From positions 36,843,896 to 36,907,895 of the forward strand of contig NC_067206.1 in the NCBI RefSeq assembly GCF_026262505.1: 64,000 nt of DNA, read 5' to 3'. The stretch's first letter is position 1, and every line of letters begins with the position of its first letter. Positions 21,319-29,871 of the stretch are shown here, one piece after another. The notes beneath the pieces are model-generated. The model ran no database searches and was not told the DNA's origin. It saw only the letters and a program-made list of their open reading frames with translations. The stretch comes from Trichomonas vaginalis G3 (taxonomy: Eukaryota > Parabasalia > Trichomonadida > Trichomonadidae). Made by a program: the position numbers and the translations under genes.

Positions 21319-22630
21319 GCTTATATAAAAGGAGACTCTCTATCAGATGCGAATGCCTGAATTCAGCACCTCTGATAGAGAGTTTCCTCTTATATAAGCA
21401 AATCTTTTTCATTCGTTTTTGTTAATATAAAAACATAAAAAGCTACCAATATGAGAAATTAAACCCTGCGAGGCACCAGTCTAGAACTGGCACTTCGCAG
21501 GGTTGAATTTCTCTTGACAAAATACAATAATCAAATGCTCCAAAGTTTTCAAATTTTTATTAGGAATAGGAGCCTACAAAGCACTGATTATATATCAGTG
21601 CCTGGTAGGCTCATATTCCTTCTCTAAATGGGAGAAACTTTGTTTGAATAAGATAACATGCGAACAAAGTTTCTCCCATTTAGAGTGGGATTTGGAGGGT
21701 GGGAGGTACATAGATAGACTATGTATCTCTCACCCTCCAATTCCCTCGGGAAAGTTCGAAAACTCGGTCGCAATCAGATTCAATTGCGACTGAGTTTTCG
21801 AACTTTCTATTAGGAATAGGAGCCTACAAAGCACTGATTATATATCAGTGCCTGGTAGGCTCCTATTCCTTCTCTGAAGCTGGGAAATTTTGTCTGAATA
21901 GTTTAACATTTGGACAAAATTTCCCAGCTTCAGAGAAGGAATTGGAGGGTGAGAGGCATATAGTCATACTATATACCTCTCACCCTTCAATTCCCTCGGG
22001 AAAGTTCGAAAACTCGGTCGCAATCAGATGCAATTGCGACCGAGTTTTCGAACTTTCTATTAGGAATAGGAGCCTACAAAGCACTGATTATATATCAGTG
22101 CCTGGTAGGCTCATATTCCTTCTCTAAATGGGAGAAACTTTGTTTGAATAAGATAACATGCGAACAAAGTTTCTCCCATTTAGAGTGGGATTTGGAGGGT
22201 GGGAGGTACATAGATAGACTATGTATCTCTCACCCTCCAATTCCCTCGGGAAAGTTCGAAAACTTTGGTGCAATCAGCAACGATTGCACCAAAGTTTTTG
22301 CGTTTAATTGAAGGAATTGCTCTTTATGATATATACAGTTACAATGCATATATCATAAGGAGCAATTCCTTCCAGATATCTGGCAAACTTGCTCGCAATG
22401 GTTCACAGTTGCGAACAAGTTTTGTCATTTGTCAAGAGAAATTCAACCCTGCGAAGTGCCAGTTCTAGACTGGTGCCTCGCAGGGTTTAATTTCTCATAT
22501 TGGTAGCTTTTTATGTTTTTATATTAACAAAAACGAATGAAAAAGATTTGCTTATATAAGAGGAAACTCTCTATCAGAGGTGCTGAATTCAGGCATTCGC
22601 ATCTGATAGAGAGTCTCCTTTTATATAAGC
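21319..22630. repeat. array of ~18 imperfect hairpins with a 250-bp unit repeated three times
   Basis: The outer hairpins (21319-21399 and ~21453-21514) recur inverted at the other side (22550-22630 and ~22436-22498). Between them a four-hairpin unit starts at 21561, 21811 and 22061, a period of exactly 250 bp. Each hairpin is ~55-70 nt with two stem blocks, one to three internal mismatches and a loop of ~5-15 nt, for example GGAATAGGAGCCTAC pairing with GTAGGCTCATATTCC. Units 1 and 3 are almost identical. Unit 2 differs in stem sequence on both arms so pairing is kept, while its loop stays similar. The last copy of hairpin 4 has a replaced stem core (GGTGCAATC with GATTGCACC). The short open frames here are by-products. 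Confidence 0.75.
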
Positions 22631-23081
22631 GAATATAAAAGAATCTATTCTTTTTTGGAGCGTATTTTCAAATATTGAATACTTATGAAAAGTGTTTTTT
22701 TCTAAAAATCTCAGAATATATTTACAATAGTAAAATAAATAAGATATTTAAATTTATTTTTAAATGCTTTTTTTAATATGAGATTCTCAAAAGTTATATC
22801 AAAAGTCTGTTTTTTCTAAAATCTAATATCATAATCTATTTCTCATTTTAAGTACATCTTAATTCATTTTATTTTCTATATTTTTTCAATATTTTTGAGG
22901 GAATTGTGTTGCTTCCCCGACGATAAAATTGAGAGGTTTACACATTGACACTACTTAGCATGCAACAAAACAAGATTTGTTATAGGGAATTCTAACCATT
23001 ATACTATGCACTTATGGACTCCAAAATTAATTTTCAAGTATTTGATCGCGCCCCCAAGGGCTGATTTTTTGTGAATGTTAA

Positions 23082-24122
23082 GGGTGCACACGAGAGGATC
23101 ATGTAAACTTCAGAATTTAGAACCTTATTTTTAGGCATTATCTTGGCTACCTATTTAGGCTCGAAAAGCAAAAAATATCAAAAAATACAACTTGACTCCA
23201 TTATGACCCTTTCATGGAGGTAGTTTTTATCCGCTAGTATTTTCCCTTTGAATCTCTTTACAATTCGAAATCAAATTCAAACCTCAGTAGAAGAAAGGAA
23301 GAATCGACTTACTACGGTTGTAATACGAATAAATACATATATTTAATTATTTTTATTTACATAATAATTGTTTGAAGCTCATATTCCAACAAATTTTTAA
23401 ATAAAAACATTAAAATGTTGAAAATGTTCATATATTTTAATAGGTTTTTGGCACTTTATTGAGGAATTACTACATACATAGTCGAACTGAACTTGATATT
23501 TTGAAATTTAAATTATTTATCAAAATTAAAATTTAACTTGAAATTTATAATTATTTAGTCATATTTTGCATAATTCTAAGTAGATTTTGTAAAAAATCAA
23601 GAAAGAAAAAAATTAAAGTGCTTTATTTTTTCTTTTTTATAATAATACATATTATTATATAATTAACATATTCATAATGTTTCACCCTTTCAAAAATATA
23701 ATCCTCCTCCTCTCAAATAAACGTACATACGGGTGGCCTCTTTTTTCAAAAAATTAAAATTTGAAATTTTGGGCTCAAATATTAGAGATTTTTTCAACCT
23801 TCAACGATATATGTTGTCTATATCAGACCTCCTTTCTTTTTGATACTTAACATTGTTCCTAAATCTTAGCCGTTAAGGCTGTTCTGAAAATATTTTTTTT
23901 TCGAAAAAATTCGAAAAAAATTCTTAAAATTCAAAAATCCCTTAATTCCTGAGGATTTTGGAAAAAAGTTTTTACATGAACATGTGTATATTATATGAAG
24001 TATATTGATAAGGTAAAAATCAAATTTTATTGCATATTCATCGAGAAAATAAACTAACGAATCCCTCAAAATTGAGAGGGTAATCCTCCTCCTCTCAAAT
24101 AAACGTACATACGGGTGCACCC
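23082..24122. mobile_element. element D, copy 1: TTAA-flanked MITE, 1,041 bp
   Basis: The inverted ends GGGTGCAC are flanked by TTAA on both sides (23078-23081, 24123-24126). It is almost identical over its whole length to the copy at 40837-41878, with a handful of substitutions and one-base indels. A 35-40-bp phrase containing CTCTCAAATAAACGTACATA is present twice inside, at about 23707 and at the right end. No transposase is encoded. It sits in element C, 18 bp from the end of the foldback element. Confidence 0.8.
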
Positions 24123-25117
24123 TTAAGAAACAGTGTGAACTACTATTATTTTCTATCCGTTGACTCGCATGATTTATTTACAAAAGTTCTTGATTTTCGA
24201 ATTTATTAGTATTTTGAGATTATATTGCTTATACTAATAAAAAATCAGTAAAATACAATCTTCATATATTTTAAAATATTATCTATTTCATATCAACCCT
24301 TGATTGAAGATAATAGAAATCAAGAAATTTTCTAGATCATTCAAATCAAAAACTGAACTCATCATTACAATTTTGATATTATATAAATAATATATTAATA
24401 TTTCTAAATGCCAAATTCCAGTTTTTGTTGGAAATTGGCAATCTACTTTTCAGATTTTGGAAACTTTTGTTTCTCTGGAATCCCTGTCTTATAAGGGACA
24501 TTTCATTTTTTTATGCGCGTGGATGGGTTTTGAGAAATTGTATCTTTCATAAAAATGAAAAAGAATATGATAATTAGTTTCTCCTAATATTGCGATTAGT
24601 CATGCTGCAATTAGATTTTAAAATTTTTTCTCACCGATGTAAATATGTCAATTTTTTCCAAAATAGATTTTGGACGAAAAAAACCAAGTTTTTTCAAATT
24701 AGTTATTTATTCAATTTGAGTGCTACCAATAGATCCCTCTCATCATGTAGATGATGAATCAGGTGTCTGTTCATTCCAAAACCAAACATATGAGGCTACA
24801 AGTGTGCTTTTAGGCAAAATCTTAATTGAATGCCCTCTCAAAATTGAATGTATGAACGTGGAGCTTTAATGGATTTAGTTTTTAATAATGGTCAACTCCA
24901 ATTTGCTGACGGGTTCAGATGTCGATCTAATGATAAATTTTAGAATGCACACGAAAACAATAAAATCTCTTTGAGCCATTTTGGTTATCGGCTACCTCCA
25001 ATTCTCACAAATGAGTACGATATAATTTACAAATCCCCTCAAAACTCAAATTGAACCCGCCAGAAAATTTGAATTCTCCCAATTTGAAAACGTTCATGAA
25101 AAAAAAAGATAAAAAAG

Positions 25118-25189
25118 CTCGGTCACCGGGAATCGAACCCGGATCAAAAGAACGACAATCTTACATGATAACCATTACACTATGACCGA
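25118..25189 (-). tRNA. tRNA-Asp(GTC)
   Basis: 72 nt. The acceptor stem TCGGTCA/TGACCGA pairs fully. The D arm has the AATGGTTA loop, the anticodon loop TTGTCGT gives GTC, and the T arm is CCGGG-TTCGATT-CCCGG. The discriminator base is G. A T6 run follows at once on the minus strand (Pol III terminator, 25111-25116). One D-stem pair and the outermost anticodon pair are non-canonical. No intron. Confidence 0.92.
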
Positions 25190-25272
25190 TTCACGTAAAG
25201 ATATTTTAAGATATATTTTTAATATAACTTTGGATTTTTCATATCTATTTGTTACATATTTTAACAATAGAT

Positions 25273-25928
25273 AAATCAAATATCTCAAATAAAATGTCTG
25301 TAATAATAATTTCAAATTGCTAGTATGTGCATGAATCTCTTCATTATCTATGGGCAGAAGTATTTATCATTGTGTATCAATGTAAAAAGTTTAATTACTC
25401 ATCGATGGTTTATTATTATTTCAAAATAAAACTCTTAAAAATGACGATTATTTTTAATTGAAAATTGTGGTGAATTGAATAAAAGAATAGAAAAGGTAAT
25501 AAAAATTAATAAAGTTCGATTTTAAATTTGTTTGGTTCAATACTGTATGATTTCCGTATGGAATTAACTCTCAGATGAATGAATCCTCCATGAAATACTC
25601 TTACTATTCATGGAGGATTCATTCATCTGAGAGTTAATTCCATACGGAAATCATACAGTATTGAACCAAACAAATTTAAAATCGAACTTTATTAATTTTT
25701 ATTACCTTTTCTATTCTTTTATTCAATTCACCACAATTTTCAATTAAAAATAATCGTCATTTTTAAGAGTTTTATTTTGAAATAATAATAAACCATCGAT
25801 GAGTAATTAAACTTTTTACATTGATACACAATGATAAATACTTCTGCCCATAGATAATGAAGAGATTCATGCACATACTAGCAATTTGAAATTATTATTA
25901 CAGACATTTTATTTGAGATATTTGATTT
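25273..25928. repeat. inverted repeat without visible mismatch, 322-bp arms
   Basis: Arms 25273-25594 and 25607-25928 match without a mismatch that I could find, around a 12-nt spacer (25595-25606). The block begins 84 bp upstream of the tRNA-Asp 5' end. There is no coding frame and no clear terminal motif or target duplication. It is either a very young foldback insertion, a recent inverted duplication, or an assembly artefact from a snap-back read. Confidence 0.85.
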
Positions 25929-26320
25929 TTCACCTAAAAATATCGAACCCAGCATAATCCTAAAATTATTAATCTCAAATATCAAAAGATTTGAACTTTA
26001 CCAAATTATCGAATAAAATGATAGATATTTTCAAATATATCTTGCATAAACATGAACATAGAATTTCTGATATCTTTTTGCATTATGATATATCGATATC
26101 CGAATTTCCTTAAACATTTAGTATATCCCGTAAATCTTTTAAGATATGATAAGCGATATCGCTAGCTAGAATTTTCAAATCGTCATTTCTTAAAATTCTC
26201 TTAAAATCTAAGCCCTGAATATTATTTACAGGCATGAAATCAAAATAACGTACTGATTATCCCTTCATTTTGATACTGTTTACAACCTAATCAATGTAAA
26301 TACATAATATTGTCTTACTT
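25929..26320. other. stretch upstream of the cyclase gene, nothing recognised
   Basis: AT-rich DNA between the palindrome and the first cyclase frame. It does not contain a readable N-terminal part for the cyclase, although the family normally has one. Confidence 0.4.
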
Positions 26321-27123
26321 TTGTTCATTATTTATCTAATTTTAATTGCCTTCAAATACAAAAGAACAACAATCGTATCGAAGACAGAGACATATATACT
26401 TACCATTTTCATGTCATTTGTACCTTTTCTGTTTATTCCTATATCCATTCAATTTGCAGGCCAAATTTTCTCAGCTTTAGTTGAAAAGGTTTATGCTTCA
26501 TCATTGAACACAATTATTCCAATCATTCTTACAGCAATCAATGTCTTTATTTACACATACATAATTAAGAATTGCTACACAATGACACTTTCATTCAGAT
26601 GCGTTTCGTATCAGACATTAGAAGGAGCAGCACAATGTAAACTCTTCAATACAACTAATATTGTCACCTTTTTCTCGTCATTGACATCTTATCTGTCACA
26701 ATACCCATCTACAACATTTATGATAGTATCGATGTTATGCTATCTGTATAATTGCACTACATTCTTCAATTGTGGTACTTTTCTTTCAATCAGAGACCAA
26801 ACATTAATCTTAGGCGGGTCAATTCTTGGATTTCTTGTTTCAGCTGCGAGCCTCTATCCAATTTTACATGTTGATGAATGGGGAGATTACTTCTTTGCTG
26901 CTTTTGCTGGATTAGCAATAGTAGTATTCTATTTCACCTACTTATTCATAAAGAGAAGAGAAACAAAAAATCTTCAAATCTTAGATGAATACGAATCAAC
27001 AATCAACTTCGATGTTATAGGATCCAAAGGAAAATACAAACAGCTTGTTATCACGGGATTTAGAAATTGTCACCCAATATGCCTAGATGATTCATTATTC
27101 AAAACAGCTGTTGAAAAATGGCC
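26321..27123 (+). pseudogene. membrane nucleotidyl cyclase, 5' part (gene split by a MULE)
   Basis: The frame is open from just after a stop at 26297-26299. The offered first codon is TTG; the first in-frame ATG is 26411. It encodes 267 residues with five or six hydrophobic segments (for example SFVPFLFIPISIQFAG and LGGSILGFLVSAASLYPILH). It continues with the cytosolic phrase QLVITGFRNCHPICLDDSLF and ends FKTAVEKWP, where the MULE begins. The continuation lies at 29872 in the same phase once the insert and one target copy are left out (PDDLAMWAIYAKFAAVYPEQ). Trichomonad cyclases of this type are about 1,400-1,600 residues and start with a longer N-terminus than is seen here, so the 5' end may also be lost. 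The product would be an integral membrane receptor-like cyclase. Confidence 0.75.
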
Positions 27124-27441
27124 GGGGCGGTGCCATGTGAGGTGAAATTTATCATACACCGATTGGACCTTTTGCTTTCCCGAAAACATAGAATTTATAT
27201 TGGGGGCCAAATATATGTGCATATATCTATACTAATCAAGCCATATTTACTCATATAGTATTGAGGAATAATGTGTTTTATATAAGATATGAATTTCAAA
27301 AATTTTGTTTTATTTCATTTTGAATACAATGAGGTATCTATATATATACTCTATATTGTGTTTGTAAACTCATTTTGGTCACATATCCATTTTTTAATCT
27401 GCATCTTATTTGAGATTTCAAATTTTTATCGACAATCATAT

Positions 27442-28072
27442 ATGATCACATCGGCATTTGGAGATACTTATCTTGTATCTCCAAATATCGATGTGATCAT
27501 TGTATTTAATTGTATATTGACCAAGAGATTCCGATGCAGAATATTCAAAGTAGATAGTTTTTCCATTCTGTACACATAGGTGCAGGGTCTATCACTGGCA
27601 CCATGCACCTATATGTGCAGAATGGGAAAAGCTTGCACTTTTACCTTTCGATGCGAATGTTGCAAACACTTTTCCCATTCTGCACATATATATGCAGGGT
27701 CTATCACTGGCACCATGCACCTATATGTGCAGAATGGGAAAAGCGCGCACTTTTGTTCTTCGATGCGAATGTGTCGGACATAATTCCTGATTTGCTCATA
27801 TATTTGCAGGATCTATCACTAGTACCCTGCACCTATATGAGCAAATCAGGAATTGCTTGCACTTTTTCACTTGAATGTGATTCATTGAATTTCAATTCGA
27901 GAAAGGAGTTTACAAATGCAGGGTATTGTTCCTTTACCCTGCATTTGTAAACTCCTTTCTCGAATAGCTTGCACTTTTTTCAAAGAATGTTAAACATCGA
28001 ATTTCAATTCGAGAAAGGAGTTTACAAATGCAGGGTAAAGGACAATACCCTGCATTTGTTAACTCCTTTCTT
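27442..28072. repeat. hairpin array 1 of the MULE: ~110-bp units with conserved linkers
   Basis: Hairpins at 27442-27500, 27562-27625, 27669-27743, 27782-27854, 27895-27965 and 28011-28072. The last five start 107-116 bp apart. Between them a linker GCTTGCACTTTT (or GCGCGCACTTTT) follows each hairpin directly and ends in T4-T6. Hairpins 2-4 share the loop phrase TCTATCACT with changed stems. Hairpins 5 and 6 share stem sequence but have loops that are inverted relative to each other. AT-rich. Confidence 0.75.
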
Positions 28073-28371
28073 GTAAAACCTTCCTCCAAAAAAATATAAA
28101 GATCACATTCTTCTTAAAACTCTCAAAATCTCATTATTTCAATCTTATAATCATAAATAAACATACTCTTTCTATCTAATATTTCTCTATTCCTTAATTT
28201 TCTTATGAAATTTGTTATTTTTTATTTAATTTTTAAAATTTTCAATTTTTTTGGATAATTTTATTCAATTTTATGATAATTTATTCTATTCTCATTATAT
28301 AATAATATTGTTCATTTTTATTTTTTTAATTTTTCAATGCATACGATAATTTTTAATTCAATTTTTAAACG

Positions 28372-28935
28372 AATGTTTTGATGGGATGAGCTTACTGAGC
28401 ATAGGCTCATCCCATCAAAACATTCCCTTAAAAACTCTGGCCTTCATCGAGGCCAGAGTTTACAATTCATCAGCTCAGAGCCAAGTTCCTCGACGGTCGT
28501 CCTCATTAGGCCCGATCCGAGAGGAACTTGGCTCTTCATTAAAATCACAAGCTCTGGCCATTGCTAAGGCCAGAGCTTCGCAAACCATCCTCGGGGCCGG
28601 TTTCCTCAAAGACCGCCCTGATTCGGGGCGGCCGGAGAGGAAAAGCCCCGAGAGAGTTCCCATACGAAGCTCTGGCCCAAGCAAAGGCCAGAGCCTGCAA
28701 ATACAATCCTCAGGGCCGAGTTTTGCGATGATCGTCGATCATGTCGACGGTCTCGCAAGAACTCGGCCCTGAAAGACATACAAATACAGGCTCTGGCCCT
28801 AGCAAAGGCCAGGGCTTCGCTTACTGTCCTCAGGGCCGGCTTTCTCAAATGCCGTCCTGATCTAGGGCGGCAGGAGAGGAATCCGGCCCTGGGAACATCC
28901 AAATACGAAGCTCTGGCCCAAGCAAAGGCCAGAGC
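28372..28935. repeat. hairpin array 2 of the MULE: GC-rich alternating long and short hairpins
   Basis: After one hairpin at 28372-28424, short hairpins with a near-constant stem CTCTGGCC/GGCCAGAG (28433-28460, 28549-28578, 28669-28694, 28790-28815, 28910-28935) alternate with long ones of varied stems (28477-28534, 28591-28651, 28710-28772, 28831-28891). The period is about 113-121 bp. The linkers share TCCTC(A/G)GGGCC and CATAC/CATCC(A)AA phrases. The GC content is strikingly above the genome background. Open frames on both strands are by-products of GC-richness and symmetry. Confidence 0.75.
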
Positions 28936-28978
28936 CTGCAAAATACTCAATGTTCAACAATTACAAATCTCATGTCAC

Positions 28979-29450
28979 CCAGAAAGCTATGAAGGAAGCC
29001 CTTTCTCTAGGTTAGGACTTCCTTCATAGCTTTCTGGTACTGAGTGGAGTGGTTTTGGCTTCCATTGCCGCTCACTCCAGTAAGATCACGAGATTGTACA
29101 AAAGCCACGGCAAGTGCATTCCAACACCATAAATACACTTGCCGTGGAATACGGTTGCGAGTGCCTGCTGCTTCAACCGAGATTTGCAGCAGACACTCGC
29201 AATGATAACTAAAATTCATCATAAAGCTGGGAAATGGGCCTTTTCTCAAGGTCAAAGCCCATTTCTCAGCTTTATGATATTGAAACGAACATTTTGAGAG
29301 GTTATTACTGTTTTCCCCGGAATCATCTTGAGATTCCGGGAAAGTCATAGCAAGTGTAATCTATTAGCATAGATACACTTGCTATGACACATATATGCCA
29401 GCATCTGCTGCTTACCCCAAATAAGTAGCAGATGCTCGGCATCACATCTT
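28979..29450. repeat. hairpin array 3 of the MULE: two ~240-bp units of four hairpins
   Basis: Unit 1 starts at 28979 and unit 2 at 29218. Corresponding hairpins sit ~239-240 bp apart, for example 28979-29037 with 29218-29278, and about 29104-29150 with about 29344-29388. The loops are alike between units, whereas the stems differ and still pair: CACGGCAAGTG/CACTTGCCGTG in one against CATAGCAAGTG/CACTTGCTATG in the other. The fourth hairpin keeps CTGCTGC in both. Confidence 0.75.
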
Positions 29451-29871
29451 GAGATCCTTATTATCTGCGTATTTTTCATTTTAATATATATAAATGTGTG
29501 TGTCTAACACAAGTCTATATGCGCCATGTAAAATATACACTAATACACACATATTGATCATAATTAATAAGATATCAAACTATAAAAACTGAGATATTAC
29601 TATAAACTATATGTATTATTATATAGGTACCATACTATAAGGTCATATGAATATTATTGAAATTAGACACACTTTATATAATTTTATAATGTGAATAACT
29701 TGGGTCATAATTTTTTTTACGTAATTCCTACACGAAATGATCGGCATTACCCTAGTCTATCTGCGTGCAAAATACCAAGGAACAAATCAAATACTCACCA
29801 TATCTTTTTTTAAAAAGGTCCAATCGGTGTATGGTGATTTTCACCTCACATGGCACAACCCCAAAATGGCC

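Larger units (their letters stand above)
20033..23063. mobile_element. foldback element, 3,031 bp, largely palindromic
   Basis: The outer ends are CAGCCCTTGGGG inverted, then ~95 bp of closely matching inverted sequence (20046-20129 against ~22972-23055), continuing after an insert as 20902 to ~21540 against ~22430 to ~22970. The innermost ~1.3 kb is a hairpin array. No frame of coding character was found. Termini of the CAG/CTG kind occur in hAT and some other families, but no clear target duplication flanks it (left ...ATATTAGC, right ATTTTTTG...), so no superfamily is assigned. The arms are not fully identical, so the element is not brand new. Confidence 0.65.
19312..24865. mobile_element. 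element C: composite TIR element, 5,554 bp, with nested inserts
   Basis: The inverted ends match (G/A)GCTCCACGTTCATA(A/C)ATT, and a GAGAGGG phrase follows on both sides. The right flank is TTAA (24866-24869); the left flank is the TGAA at 19308-19311 shared with element B. The interior holds the foldback element (20033-23063) and element D (23082-24122). What is left of C itself (about 720 bp on each side) has no transposase frame. The GAGAGGG/CCTCC phrases near its ends also occur near the right end of element D, so C, D and perhaps B belong to one superfamily. Confidence 0.6.
27124..29862. mobile_element. non-autonomous Mutator-like element (MULE), 2,739 bp
   Basis: The inverted ends agree at ~45 of 50 positions; the left end begins GGGGCGGTGCCATGTGAGG and the right end GGGGTTGTGCCATGTGAGG, both reaching a CACCGATTGGACCTTTT phrase. 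A 9-bp target duplication AAAATGGCC flanks it (27115-27123 and 29863-29871). GG-starting ends with a 9-bp duplication are the mark of Mutator-like transposons. There is no transposase, and the interior is filled by three hairpin arrays. The split of the host gene is clean and in phase, so the insertion destroyed an intact reading frame. The many short frames inside the arrays are by-products. Confidence 0.88.

Noticed and set aside
20033-23063. hAT assignment for the foldback element because of CAG/CTG ends
   Set aside because: No 8-bp target duplication is seen and no transposase is present.
27289-27950. Overlapping frames of 67-115 codons with Cys/His-rich text
   Set aside because: They are translations of the hairpin units; repeats in three frames and inverted symmetry explain them.
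28433-28935. A CRISPR array
   Set aside because: The repeated part is itself a hairpin, the alternating parts are palindromes rather than unique spacers, the setting is a eukaryotic transposon and no cas gene is near.
28386-29348. GC-rich frames on both strands, up to 128 codons
   Set aside because: Stops are rare only because the hairpin arrays are GC-rich; the text follows the palindromes and has no protein character.
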